Source: Fuerstiella sp041398845
GTDB lineage: Bacteria; Planctomycetota; Planctomycetia; Planctomycetales; Planctomycetaceae
Assembly: GCA_041398845.1 (NCBI GenBank)
Contig: JAWKTZ010000007.1
Coordinates: 1,240,001 to 1,304,000, forward strand
Direction: 5' to 3'
DNA: 64,000 bases
Numbering within the stretch: the first letter of the stretch is position 1; each line of letters starts with the position of its first letter. The notes beneath the pieces are model-generated. The model was given only the letters and a program-made list of their open reading frames with translations. It made no database searches and had not been told where the DNA came from. The translations under genes were made by a program, and so were the position numbers. Positions 19,418 to 29,004 of this stretch are shown piece after piece.

Positions 19418-22411
19418 TTACTTCAGAGAACACAGAAACGCCAGCAGGTCCGCGACCTGTTCCGGTGTCATGTCTCGTAATAAGAGATCGGGCATTAACG
19501 ATTTCTGTTGCGATACCAGTTCTTCCACGTTCTCTGCCGGAACACGGACTTCTTTATTCTGAGCTGTTTTCAGAACAACTTCGCGGTCATTGCGTGTCAG
19601 CAGCAGGCCGGTGTAAATCTGACCGTCGGTCGTTTCCAGAACATAGCCGACATATTTCGGATCAATGAATCGTGACGGTTCCAGCAGATGCAACAGCATT
19701 TCGGCGGCCACATACTTCTTTCCGATCAGAGTCAGATCCGGCCCCAGTGTTTCTCCGGATTCCCGGATGCGATGGCAACTGCGACAGGCCGATGTTCCCT
19801 CCGCAAAAAACACTCTGCGTCCCTTTTCAATATCGCCCGGCAGCGACAGAAGCTGAGCGGTATCAACGGTCGTTCCCAGCCGTCTGGCTCGCTGAGACAC
19901 CGGCAGAAAGCGTTCGAACAGATCACGAATCTCTGGCCGGGAATGTCCGGCGGCTTCGGTGATGAGGAATTGACGCACATCGTCCGCCGTTTCGTTCTCA
20001 ACCAGCCACTGCAGCAGCATCAGAGCCGAACGAGTTGACGATGTCCATTGCTGCACAGCCGCAGCACGCTGTTCCGCAGTGGCCGTGCTGAGTTCGCTGA
20101 TGGTGTTGTTCAGGCTTTGTGCGTTCGAATTCTGAGCAGATTCTGTTGCGGGCAGTTGTTGAATCCACCGGTAGATCATTGCCACTGCTCGTTCATCAAC
20201 TTCGTCCGATCCTGTACGGGGCATTCGGCCGTTGCCAACTTTCGCCATGCGGTAGTGGAGCACAGATCCCAGAGGATCGCCGGGAGCAATCAGACTGGCG
20301 TCGGAAATCCCGAACGTTCCCTGAGCCGGCCTGACTCCCAGCAACCCGGCGGATTCCAGCTTTGCCTGATACGTGAGTTCAATCGTGGAACTTCCGCCGG
20401 CGTGAGGTTGATGACACTGAGCACAGTTGACATGCAGATACGAACGAACTCGTTCATTCAGGTCCGCAGACTCATCATAAGGATCGCTCAGACGAACAGC
20501 GGTGGACGGATTCTCAGGAAGCTTCCCTGCCAGCCAGCCCTCGTCATGGAGCTGCTGAAGCTGATTGCGCGGTGAGGCGTCGGATGCGTCGGAGTCCCGA
20601 TTCAGTTGAGCAACGGTCACGGCGAGCGGTGAGGCCGACTGAAAACCCAGAATCGTCGTTCGAGCTTCGACCCACGGATTGTGGCACATCTGACATTCGT
20701 TTCGAGCGGCAAAGCGGTAGTTCTGTTCACGCACGCCACCGGGAGCATTCGCGTCGCGTATTCTCAGCGGCCTTGTGAAGCCCGCCGCCGGAACAAGTTC
20801 AGCGTCTGTCTGGTCGTCGTTCCATGCATAAGTATATGGTCGCCAGCAGTCACCTTCGCGATGCAGGATCTGAGTTTCCAGCCGGCGAGTGGAACCCGGA
20901 TCATCGGCCTGCAGGCGAATGCTGACAGTCTTTGCCAGGACAGATCCTTCCGGAAACTTCCAGCGTTCGTCGCTTTCCACCTGGACCGAATCGGTGCCCG
21001 GCAACGCCATCCAGCGTTCTGACGTGGTGTGGTCCGCCCAATGCGGCGCATTGATCCGGTACGATCGAACTCCGGCTTCCGGTGTCTGCTGTTCAACCGA
21101 GCGGAAAATCCCTGTCTCACTTAACCGTTGCGGAAAATCTGACGTGCGGCCCACATCCGGATTTGGAATCAGACGGTAGATCTTCTGAGATCGCTGGTAG
21201 TCCACCAGGTACAGTTCGCCCTGATGGTCCTGTCCGAAGGACACCAACTGCAGCGGAGTGCGGGCCAGTTCTTCGTGCCACGTCACCTGTGTTCCATCGT
21301 GCTTCAGTCCCCACACGATACCGGACTGATAGTCGCCATAAATGTAGACGTTCTGAAGTTCCGGCAGTCGAGTGCCGTGATAAACATAACCTCCGGTGAC
21401 AGAAGCCGCTTCGGAATGCGGATGACTGACCACCGGTGGCAGAATGGGTGTTGGTCCGCGCTGACTTTCCGGCAGAGCGGGTTGTGGACCTTCCATGATG
21501 GGCCAGCCATAGTTGCCTCCCCGTTCGACTCGATAAATCATTTCGTACAACTGCCAGCCGACGTCGCCCACCCACAGGTCGCCGGTCACACTGTCAAAAC
21601 TCATTCTCCACGGATTGCGAAAACCATACGACCAGATTTCCGGTCGCGCGTCGGAAATGCCGATCAGCGGATTGTCGTTCGGAACACGGTAGGCCAGTTC
21701 GCCGTCGCCCGGGAGATCCACATCGATTCTCAGAATGCAGGACAGCAGGTTGGTCACATCCTGACCTGCCAGCAGTGGATCGGGCGGCGAGGGTGCTCCG
21801 CCGTCTCCCGTTGAAATGTACAGAAACCCGTCCGGGCCAAACTTCAGACTGCATCCGTTGTGACCTCCTGACCACCACCGGATGATGACTTTCTCTGTGG
21901 CCGGATCCAGCGTCGGAGGATCTGTGTCGGACATTTCAAACCGCGAAACAAACGTGCCGTCCTCTTTGTCGGCTCCCTGGATATAGCACACGTAGACATA
22001 GCGGTTCTGCTGAAACTTCGGATGAAACGTGATGGCATACAGAGCCGTCAGCTCCGGATGGGATTCCTTCAGGTTGACGACCGGATCGATGGTGGCGACA
22101 TCCGCCCGATTGACAAACGACTGAATCGTGCCGCGCTGTTCCGCCACGAACAGGCGATTCGAACCGGGAGCCACACACAGGTCCAGTGGTTGCCTGAACG
22201 TCAGTTCCTGAAAAGCGGGTTCCACGATGTACGGTGGAGGAGGATCGGGGGTTCCTGTGATCTTTGACGCGGTCCATGCAGTCCGCTGAGCAGCGGTTGC
22301 CTGTAGCTGATCGTCAGCGCTCACGGAGGCAAACCATGTCGCCCCCGGCGCAAACGTAATCAGACACGACAAAGCGACCGCCGGACGAAGACAACATGCA
22401 GGCATTTGCAT
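19418..22411 (-). CDS. Sorbosone/glucose dehydrogenase-like protein with c-haem domains
   Basis: A 997-residue periplasmic protein from the chosen ATG (22411), which is preceded by AAGGCGG and avoids overlap with the upstream gene; an ORF start at 22450 is less likely. After a signal peptide, a PQQ-dependent sugar-dehydrogenase-type propeller (about residues 60-420) shows LFVAEQRGTIQSF, FGPDGFLYISTGDGG and WSYGFRNPWRMSFD. Three haem-c attachment sites follow: CQMCH, CAQCH and CRSCH. The last lies in a C-terminal Planctomycetes-type cytochrome domain with YVLETTDGQIYTGLL. It probably oxidises a sugar or alcohol and passes electrons to its own haems. Substrate is not determinable. Confidence 0.88.
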   Translation of the reverse strand: MQMPACCLRPAVALSCLITFAPGATWFASVSADDQLQATAAQRTAWTASKITGTPDPPPPYIVEPAFQELTFRQPLDLCVAPGSNRLFVAEQRGTIQSFVNRADVATIDPVVNLKESHPELTALYAITFHPKFQQNRYVYVCYIQGADKEDGTFVSRFEMSDTDPPTLDPATEKVIIRWWSGGHNGCSLKFGPDGFLYISTGDGGAPSPPDPLLAGQDVTNLLSCILRIDVDLPGDGELAYRVPNDNPLIGISDARPEIWSYGFRNPWRMSFDSVTGDLWVGDVGWQLYEMIYRVERGGNYGWPIMEGPQPALPESQRGPTPILPPVVSHPHSEAASVTGGYVYHGTRLPELQNVYIYGDYQSGIVWGLKHDGTQVTWHEELARTPLQLVSFGQDHQGELYLVDYQRSQKIYRLIPNPDVGRTSDFPQRLSETGIFRSVEQQTPEAGVRSYRINAPHWADHTTSERWMALPGTDSVQVESDERWKFPEGSVLAKTVSIRLQADDPGSTRRLETQILHREGDCWRPYTYAWNDDQTDAELVPAAGFTRPLRIRDANAPGGVREQNYRFAARNECQMCHNPWVEARTTILGFQSASPLAVTVAQLNRDSDASDASPRNQLQQLHDEGWLAGKLPENPSTAVRLSDPYDESADLNERVRSYLHVNCAQCHQPHAGGSSTIELTYQAKLESAGLLGVRPAQGTFGISDASLIAPGDPLGSVLHYRMAKVGNGRMPRTGSDEVDERAVAMIYRWIQQLPATESAQNSNAQSLNNTISELSTATAEQRAAAVQQWTSSTRSALMLLQWLVENETADDVRQFLITEAAGHSRPEIRDLFERFLPVSQRARRLGTTVDTAQLLSLPGDIEKGRRVFFAEGTSACRSCHRIRESGETLGPDLTLIGKKYVAAEMLLHLLEPSRFIDPKYVGYVLETTDGQIYTGLLLTRNDREVVLKTAQNKEVRVPAENVEELVSQQKSLMPDLLLRDMTPEQVADLLAFLCSLK

Positions 22412-22422
22412 ACGTGACCGCC

Positions 22423-23382
22423 TTATTCTTTTCGGTGTTGCTCCAGCCACTTCATGGCTGCCGCAGGAATGCTTTCGTGCCCGCCATCGAAAATTGTGAC
22501 GCGGGATTTTCCGGAGACTCGTCGCAGCCGGATGTCACGCCCCAGGACGCTGTCGACCTCCAGATCGGTCGGCAACGGACTGGTCAGTTGCAGTGACTCG
22601 GACAACTGCTGAATTTCAACATCAGACACCGGAACACTGCCGTGCGATTCGGCGATTCGATTGAACGCTGCCAGAGAATGCCAGATCGGCACCGATCCGG
22701 TGTGTCCGTCGTTGACTCCCGCCGCAATGTCCACCGGCAGCTTTCCAACCCGATGCATATGAAACAGCGGAGATCGATCACGGTAATCCGCGTCCACGGC
22801 TTCACTGCTTCCCGGGACACCGTTCAGAGATCTGGCGATCATCTGACCGTATCGGTCCGGTTTGCCGTTCTGTGAGTGGAATTCATACCAGCGAGCAAGG
22901 TCACTGATGCCAACCCATGCCGACACGGCCGTGAAGCGGTCCGGATGATGTCCGGCCATCAACATCGCCATATGTCCCCCGCCGGAGACTCCCGCCAGAT
23001 AAATGCGTGACCGATCCACCTGAAACTGCTGCGATGCGAAATCGATTGCATCCAGAATGTCCTGACGAGCCAGCTTTGAACCGCAGGCCTGAGGTGTCTG
23101 ATTGACACCGCGAAAGTTCGGATGCAGATAAATCCAGTTGCGATCGACCGCTTCCTGATGCCACCTGCTGTTGTTCTGTTTGTAGTCGCCGCTCCAGGAA
23201 TGCAGAAACACAAACAACGGTGTTCGTCGCTCAGCCGCGTCGCCCGGAGCCCAGTAGCGAGCTGGCTGATCCGTTCCGTCCAGCGAACTGCGAATGGTCA
23301 CCTCTTTGAGTTCCGGCAGACCGTCGTCCGCTGTCGCCATGGCCGCCGTCAGCAGGAACACATTCAGAATTCGCATCGGCAT
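22423..23382 (-). CDS. Secreted alpha/beta-hydrolase (esterase/PHB-depolymerase-like)
   Basis: A 319-residue exported hydrolase. A signal peptide (about residues 3-18) is followed by FVFLHSWSGDYKQNN (oxyanion region) and the nucleophile elbow GVSGGGHMAM (Ser near residue 145). A C-terminal FDGGHESIPAAAMKWL supplies the catalytic His. This fits the prolyl-oligopeptidase/feruloyl-esterase-like group that planctomycetes use on polysaccharide esters. It sits in a leftward run of secreted genes, between the oxidoreductase and the haem dehydrogenase. The substrate is inferred only from the family. Confidence 0.8.
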   Translation of the reverse strand: MPMRILNVFLLTAAMATADDGLPELKEVTIRSSLDGTDQPARYWAPGDAAERRTPLFVFLHSWSGDYKQNNSRWHQEAVDRNWIYLHPNFRGVNQTPQACGSKLARQDILDAIDFASQQFQVDRSRIYLAGVSGGGHMAMLMAGHHPDRFTAVSAWVGISDLARWYEFHSQNGKPDRYGQMIARSLNGVPGSSEAVDADYRDRSPLFHMHRVGKLPVDIAAGVNDGHTGSVPIWHSLAAFNRIAESHGSVPVSDVEIQQLSESLQLTSPLPTDLEVDSVLGRDIRLRRVSGKSRVTIFDGGHESIPAAAMKWLEQHRKE

Positions 23383-23407
23383 GTCAGATTCAGTCCTTCA
23401 TAGCTCT

Positions 23408-24856
23408 CTAAGCATCAATTTCCGGGACGATGTACGGAGCACGATATTCGCGTTTGATGAATACGTTGGCCGCAGCCGCATTCTCGCCCTCAAACACTTC
23501 GTTCTGAACATCCACAGTGAGCATCGGGCTGAGCAGAACTTTATCGCTTTCCAGTTTGACCGAATGAGCTGACAGGTGCTGTTCCATTTCGTTGACGATG
23601 TTTTCCCAGATGCCGCTGTCGCCGGAGACCTGCCCCGCTGCAGCTCGAGTAAACGGCTGGCCTGTGCGGAAGGCGATGTTTGCCAGGTTGCACCAGCCGG
23701 TGGAAAGATGTCCCATTTCCACATCTGTATTCAGGCTCGACACATTTCGGCTGCGGACGGCGTCGACGAAGTTCTGCTGATGCAGACCGTTGCCCGAATT
23801 GCCCTTGAATTCTTTGATCAGCTTGCCGTTGTTGTCATAGGCCGCTCCGCGACCGCGCTGACCTTCGAAACGGCCGCCTTCGCAATAGGCGATATACCCG
23901 CTGCCCGGTCCCGGACACTTCGGCGACTTTTTCTCACCCGGTCCCGCTGTCAGATTGGTCAACCCGATGACTACGGGAATGGAGCCCGTGTCGAAGTAGA
24001 CAAAGTGAACGTTGGGAGTATCTCCGGCATCATTCCATGCCACTCGCCCGCCCGCTCCGAACACTCGTTTTGGCAGTCGAACGGAATCCTGAAAGACAAT
24101 GTTGCGCAGGTCGTCCAGCACGTGAACTCCCCAGTTGCCCATTTCTCCGGATCCGGTGTTGAAGTCCCAGTGCCAGTCGTAATGCAGTTTGTCACGAAAG
24201 ATGGGTTTGTCCTGAGCCGGTCCCAGCCACAGGTCATAGTCGACGCTGTTGTCGATCACCAGCGGAGTGTCACGTCGACCGATGGGGCCGCGCACGCCGT
24301 ACCGATTGACTCGAGCCGTCTGAATGGCACCCAGAGCTTTGTCTTCGTGCAGAAACTTTTTGATCTCCGCCTGCATCGGGTCGCTGCGCTGCTGAGTTCC
24401 CACCTGGCAGATGCGATTGTATTTGCGAGCGGCCGCGACGGTCTGGCGTCCCTCCCACTGACTGTGTGACAGAGGCTTTTCGACATACACATCCTTGCCG
24501 GCCTGCATGGCCCAGATCGAAGCCAGGCAGTGCCAGTGATTGGTGGTGGCCACCACAACGGCGTCAATGCTGTCATCATCCAGCAGTTTGCGCAGATCGG
24601 CATAGCCTTTGGCTTTGGGAAACTTCTGCAGAGCGGCTCCGACACGGCTTTCGTCCGGATCGCACAGCGCCGCCACATTTGTGCCGTCCTGAGACCCAAA
24701 GGACCTCAGATGTTCACCGGCTCGACCACCGCACGAAATAAAGCCCACGTTCACATCATCGACTGCCATGGTCGCTCGACTGACAGCAGGAAACGACATG
24801 GCTGCGCTGGCCGCTGCGGCCGACGCCATAAACTTTCGACGAGACAACTGTGACAT
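23408..24856 (-). CDS. Gfo/Idh/MocA oxidoreductase, TAT-exported
   Basis: A 482-residue NAD(P)-dependent oxidoreductase of the Gfo/Idh/MocA family with a twin-arginine leader (SRRKFMASAAAASAAMSFPA, residues 5-24). The Rossmann region includes NVGFISCGGRAGEHL (about residue 35). The catalytic EKP motif is present in KDVYVEKPLSHS. The C-terminal beta-sheet domain shows DYDLWLGPAQ and WDFNTGSGEMGNWGVH, marks of the large planctomycete secreted subfamily. The natural substrate is probably a sugar or inositol derivative (family knowledge). The neighbouring esterase suggests a carbohydrate-degradation setting. Confidence 0.9.
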   Translation of the reverse strand: MSQLSRRKFMASAAAASAAMSFPAVSRATMAVDDVNVGFISCGGRAGEHLRSFGSQDGTNVAALCDPDESRVGAALQKFPKAKGYADLRKLLDDDSIDAVVVATTNHWHCLASIWAMQAGKDVYVEKPLSHSQWEGRQTVAAARKYNRICQVGTQQRSDPMQAEIKKFLHEDKALGAIQTARVNRYGVRGPIGRRDTPLVIDNSVDYDLWLGPAQDKPIFRDKLHYDWHWDFNTGSGEMGNWGVHVLDDLRNIVFQDSVRLPKRVFGAGGRVAWNDAGDTPNVHFVYFDTGSIPVVIGLTNLTAGPGEKKSPKCPGPGSGYIAYCEGGRFEGQRGRGAAYDNNGKLIKEFKGNSGNGLHQQNFVDAVRSRNVSSLNTDVEMGHLSTGWCNLANIAFRTGQPFTRAAAGQVSGDSGIWENIVNEMEQHLSAHSVKLESDKVLLSPMLTVDVQNEVFEGENAAAANVFIKREYRAPYIVPEIDA

Positions 24857-25105
24857 CAGACTGGAGACTCCCGGAAAAGTGCGAGCGCGATGGCACCGCG
24901 CGAATGGACGACAATGATACGGCGAACAGGAATTATATTGTCATGCTCACGGCAAGGAAAGCAGGTCAGCAGAACACTCGACAGACGTCTGAAAACCCCG
25001 CCTTCAGGCATTCCTCGTACTCGACAACCGCTCTTCATCCGGCTACGATCGGTGGTGTCATCCGTGTCGGGCTCTCCGAAATCCGACGACCAGACGATCG
25101 AATGA

Positions 25106-26104
25106 GTGACCCTTATGATGCCACCTGCAGAATCCACGTCTTCCTTTGCGACGGTGATGTTTTTGAGCGTTCTTCCGGCGACGCTTTGTGCAGACACCAT
25201 CATCATGAAGTCCGGTCAGAAGATTGACGGCCAGGTCCTGAAGGTGCAGTCCGATGCGTTGTTTGTGGACATTGGTGTTGATGTCGTCCGCATTCCGCTG
25301 GACAAAATCAAAGAGCGCATTGAAGACAAGCCCACGGAGGCGGAACCGGTCGCAACGACCACCGAATCGGGCATGCTGAAGTCAGCCACGCTGCCTGTGC
25401 GTACCGTCAAAGAGCTGGTGAGCCGATTTGCGGAAGGCGTTGTGCTCATTCAGAATCCTGACGGGCTGGGATCGGGGTTCATTATCAGTGACAGTGGACA
25501 TTGCGTGACCAATTATCACGTCGTTGAAGGACAGACTCGGATTGCCGTGACCATTTTTCATCGCACCGAAAGCGGCGAATTTCAGCGGATTGCAATTCGC
25601 GACGTCAGGATTCTGGCGCTGAATCCGCACTTCGATCTGGCGCTGCTGCAGATTCCGGAACAGAAGGGTATCAGGTTCCGCCCGGTGTTTGTCGCCGACA
25701 ATGATTCTCAGACAGAAGGCGATTCCGTCTTTGCCATCGGCAGTCCTCTGGGACTGGAACGCTCTGTGTCCGAAGGCATCGTGAGTTCCAAAAACCGCAA
25801 CATGGACGGGATCGTGTACATTCAAACGACAGCTCAGGTGAATCCCGGCAACAGTGGTGGTCCGCTGTTCAATTCGCGAGGCGAAGTGGTGGGCGTGATT
25901 AACATGAAGCTGCCGTTCGGCGAAGGGCTGGGCTTTGCCATTCCCGTCACCTACCTGAAGCACTTCATTCAAAACCGCGATGCGTTTGCCTTTGACCGGA
26001 CCAATCCCAACACCGGCTACCACTATCTGGAACCGCCTCGCCGCACCAATCCGAAACAGCCGTACGAAGTGTCGGCCGCCGATCAGAAACAGAAGAAAGA
26101 CTGA
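25106..26104 (+). CDS. HtrA-like trypsin-family serine protease (S1C)
   Basis: A 332-residue exported serine protease. A hydrophobic N-terminus ending TLCAD (cleavage near residue 29) is followed by a short SH3-like segment (IIMKSGQKIDGQVLKVQ, about residues 32-48) seen in planctomycete proteins. The protease core has all three catalytic residues: His in VTNYHVVEG (about residue 138), Asp in HFDLALLQI (about 176) and Ser in NPGNSGGPLF (about 250). No PDZ domain follows, so it is shorter than DegP and resembles protease-only relatives. Its stop is immediately followed by the DJ-1/PfpI gene, indicating an operon with a protein-quality-control flavour. Confidence 0.88.
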   Translation: MTLMMPPAESTSSFATVMFLSVLPATLCADTIIMKSGQKIDGQVLKVQSDALFVDIGVDVVRIPLDKIKERIEDKPTEAEPVATTTESGMLKSATLPVRTVKELVSRFAEGVVLIQNPDGLGSGFIISDSGHCVTNYHVVEGQTRIAVTIFHRTESGEFQRIAIRDVRILALNPHFDLALLQIPEQKGIRFRPVFVADNDSQTEGDSVFAIGSPLGLERSVSEGIVSSKNRNMDGIVYIQTTAQVNPGNSGGPLFNSRGEVVGVINMKLPFGEGLGFAIPVTYLKHFIQNRDAFAFDRTNPNTGYHYLEPPRRTNPKQPYEVSAADQKQKKD

Positions 26105-26107
26105 TTG

Positions 26108-26620
26108 ATGTTAACGGGCAAGTCATTTCTGGCGTTTGTCGGCACCGATTACGAAGACCTTGAACTGTGGTATCCCAAACTGCGGCTGATTGAAGCCGGA
26201 GCAACGGTTGTCACGGCCGGAGATGCCGCCGCCACAAAGTACTGCGGCAAAAACGGTTATCCGTGCGTGTCGGACATCGCCATCGCCGACGTCAACACGT
26301 CAGACTTTGACGGTCTGATCTGTGGCGGAGGCTGGATGCCGGACAAGCTGCGTCGCGACCCGGACGTTCTGCGGATTACTCAGGAATTTTCCGCCGCCGG
26401 AAAAATGGTGGCGGCGATCTGCCATGGCGGCTGGATTCCCATTTCGGCAGGCATCTACAAAGGCGTGCGAGTCACCGGGTCTCCGGGCATCAAAGACGAC
26501 CTTGTCAACGCCGGTGCCCTCTTTGAAGACGCACCGGTTGTGGTGGATCGGCATTTCGTCAGTAGTCGCCGACCCGACGATCTGCCTGATTTCTGCAAGG
26601 GAATTCTGTCGTTGTACTGA
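26108..26620 (+). CDS. DJ-1/PfpI family protein
   Basis: A 170-residue cytosolic protein of the DJ-1/PfpI glutamine-amidotransferase-like fold (ATG at 26108; a TTG directly before it is possible). The nucleophile elbow is VAAICHGGW (Cys near residue 106), with the upstream Glu region in DYEDLELWYP and the GLICGGGWMPDKLR loop. Members act as glyoxalases, deglycases, chaperones or proteases. The Cys-His-Gly triad is intact, so it should be catalytically competent. It starts three bases after the protease stop, so the two are almost surely cotranscribed. Confidence 0.88.
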   Translation: MLTGKSFLAFVGTDYEDLELWYPKLRLIEAGATVVTAGDAAATKYCGKNGYPCVSDIAIADVNTSDFDGLICGGGWMPDKLRRDPDVLRITQEFSAAGKMVAAICHGGWIPISAGIYKGVRVTGSPGIKDDLVNAGALFEDAPVVVDRHFVSSRRPDDLPDFCKGILSLY

Positions 26621-26805
26621 TCAACAGCAGTGTTAGCCCACGGAACGGCGGCAGACCATCGACGCAGGATTCAAATTTTCTTCGACCCTGATATAACTCG
26701 GGAACTGTATCGCCGAGGGTTGACAGCTTTGTGATTTCTTAAGGGGGCCATTCGTTCCGGTCGCCCGACCTGACGCGAGAGTTCACGGACTGAAGCCGAC
26801 TCCCC

Positions 26806-29004
26806 ATGATTCAGGTACAACTTCCCGACGGAACCCTTGTAGAACACAACGACAACGCGACAGCTCTGGATGTCGCCACCGGCATCAGCGAAGGACTGGC
26901 TCGAGCCACCGCCGCAGCCGTTATCGACGGTAAAACCGTTGATGCCATGAGACCCCTGGCAGAACTCACCGATCTGCGTCCCGTCCCGCTGCAACTGCTC
27001 ACCACGCGTGACCCTGCCGCTGCCGCCGTCATGCGCCACAGTTGTGCTCATATCATGGCACGAGCCATCATGCGTCTGTATGAAGGAGTGGGGCTGGCGT
27101 TCGGGCCGGTGAAAGGCAACACGTTTTATTACGACTTCGATCTGGCCACTCCGATTCGTGAAGACGACTTTCCGAAGATCGAAGCGGAAATGAAGAAGAT
27201 CGTGAAGGAAGGTGAAGCCTTCGAACGCTTCACCATGGATCGCGACGAAGCGATTCAGTTCTGCCGGGATCTGAATCAGGATCTGAAAGTCGAACATATC
27301 GAAGGCGGGCTGACCGATCACGAATCGCTGAGCTTCTATCGTCAGGGAGAATTCGTTGACCTGTGTCGAGGCCCGCATATTCCTCATGCCGGAATGGCGA
27401 AGGCGTTCAAAATTCTGAACGTGGCCGGTTCGCACTGGAAAGGCGACGTCAGCAACAAGCCTCTGCAGCGAGTCTACGGGACAGCGTTCTTTGACAGGAA
27501 GGAACTGGCCGCGTATCTGGAACAGATCGAAGAGGCGAAGAAACGCGATCATCGAGTGCTCGGCAGCCGGCTGCAGTTGTTTGCCATCAATCCGGATGTT
27601 GGGCAGGGACTGCCGCTGTGGCTGCCAAAGGGGGCGACCATTCGAGCCACTCTGGAAGAGTTCATCAAGTCGGAACTCACGCGTCGCGGTTACGAACCGG
27701 TGTATTCGCCGCATATCGGTCGAGTCGAACTTTACGAAACCAGCGGCCACTTTCCCTACTATCGAGATTCCCAGTTTGCTCCGCTGTTCGGACACTCGGC
27801 CGGGCAGCTTGTCGACTACTGGATTCGCTGTCTGGATCCTCAGGACCAGGACCTGCAGCCACCGACCGACGATCAGCAGAAAACACTGCTGGATGCAGCC
27901 ATGGTCCTGGGTTTTGATGCAGAAGACTTTCCGACCACCGGCACGAACGACGAAAAGCGAACGGTGCTGCGAAAGTGGGAAAAGCAGCAGGAACGCTACC
28001 TGCTGAAGCCCATGAACTGCCCCCATCATGCTCAGATGTACAAAGCCATTCCGCGCAGTTATCGCGACCTGCCGGTGCGGCTGGCGGAATTCGGAACGGT
28101 CTACCGTCACGAACAGTCGGGGGAACTGAACGGCCTGCTGCGCGTTCGCGGATTGACTCAGGACGATGCTCACCTGTTCTGCACACCGGAACAGGTCGAA
28201 CAGGAATTCAAGGATACTCTGGGCCTGGTCAAGTACGTTCTGGATGCGGTCGGAATGGAAGATTACCGGGTTCAGTTGTCAACCAAAGACCCGGCGTCGG
28301 ACAAGTACGTCGGCAGCGACGAACTCTGGGAAAATGCTCAGGCCGTCCTGCGCAAGGTGCTCACCGAAGAAGGACTGAACTTTGTCGAAGCTCCGGGCGA
28401 AGCGGCGTTTTACGGTCCCAAAGCCGACTTTATGGTGAAGGATTGTCTCGGCCGCGAATGGCAGTTGGGAACGGTGCAGCTCGACTACAACCTGCCTCAG
28501 CGCTTTGAACTCGAATACACCGGCAGCGACAACAAGCCTCATCGTCCCGTCATGATTCATCGAGCTCCGTTTGGTTCGATGGAACGGTTTGTGGGAGTCC
28601 TGATCGAACACTTTGCCGGAGCATTCCCGCTGTGGCTGGCCCCCGAACAGATTCGTGTGCTGCCGCTGAGCGAAAAATCGGACGACTACGCCAAAGACGT
28701 GGCCGCAAGACTCAGACAGGCAGGTTTTCGAGTCACCACGGATCTGCAGAGTGCCAAGCTGCAGGCCAAGATCCGCGATGCTCAAATGGATCTGATTCCC
28801 TACATGCTGGTCGTGGGCCCGAAAGAAGCCGAACAGAATGCGGTGGCGGTGCGGTGCCGCATCGACGGGGATCTGGGAGTCCTGTCGTTCGACGATGCTC
28901 TGCAGAAACTGAAGGACGAACGAGACAACCAGACCATTCGACAGGTGGCCAGGTCAACCCTGCCCGTCACGGAAACAACTCCGGAAGAAGCGAACGAATA
29001 CTGA
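26806..29004 (+). CDS. thrS: Threonyl-tRNA synthetase
   Basis: ThrRS charges tRNA-Thr. The 732-residue enzyme has an N-terminal TGS-like domain (residues 1-62), the second additional domain used for editing (HSCAHIMARAI, then DLCRGPHI with Cys), the class II core and an anticodon domain. Zinc ligands appear in PMNCPHH and later MIHRAPFGSMERF; motif 2 lies in EFGTVYRHEQSGEL. It is about 90 residues longer than typical. Most of the excess is an insertion of about 65-70 residues near positions 325-392, between GHFPYYRDSQF and LKPMNCP. Upstream 26621-26805 shows no obvious T-box. Its stop overlaps the SGNH hydrolase start (TGATG). Confidence 0.95.
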   Translation: MIQVQLPDGTLVEHNDNATALDVATGISEGLARATAAAVIDGKTVDAMRPLAELTDLRPVPLQLLTTRDPAAAAVMRHSCAHIMARAIMRLYEGVGLAFGPVKGNTFYYDFDLATPIREDDFPKIEAEMKKIVKEGEAFERFTMDRDEAIQFCRDLNQDLKVEHIEGGLTDHESLSFYRQGEFVDLCRGPHIPHAGMAKAFKILNVAGSHWKGDVSNKPLQRVYGTAFFDRKELAAYLEQIEEAKKRDHRVLGSRLQLFAINPDVGQGLPLWLPKGATIRATLEEFIKSELTRRGYEPVYSPHIGRVELYETSGHFPYYRDSQFAPLFGHSAGQLVDYWIRCLDPQDQDLQPPTDDQQKTLLDAAMVLGFDAEDFPTTGTNDEKRTVLRKWEKQQERYLLKPMNCPHHAQMYKAIPRSYRDLPVRLAEFGTVYRHEQSGELNGLLRVRGLTQDDAHLFCTPEQVEQEFKDTLGLVKYVLDAVGMEDYRVQLSTKDPASDKYVGSDELWENAQAVLRKVLTEEGLNFVEAPGEAAFYGPKADFMVKDCLGREWQLGTVQLDYNLPQRFELEYTGSDNKPHRPVMIHRAPFGSMERFVGVLIEHFAGAFPLWLAPEQIRVLPLSEKSDDYAKDVAARLRQAGFRVTTDLQSAKLQAKIRDAQMDLIPYMLVVGPKEAEQNAVAVRCRIDGDLGVLSFDDALQKLKDERDNQTIRQVARSTLPVTETTPEEANEY

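Noticed and set aside
26621..26805. T-box riboswitch before thrS
   Set aside because: I looked for specifier-loop and T-box sequence and saw none; Planctomycetes are also not typical T-box users.
26671..28173. 500-codon frame opposite thrS
   Set aside because: Antisense shadow of thrS; composition (many His, Gln, Phe runs) is typical of reverse-frame artefacts.
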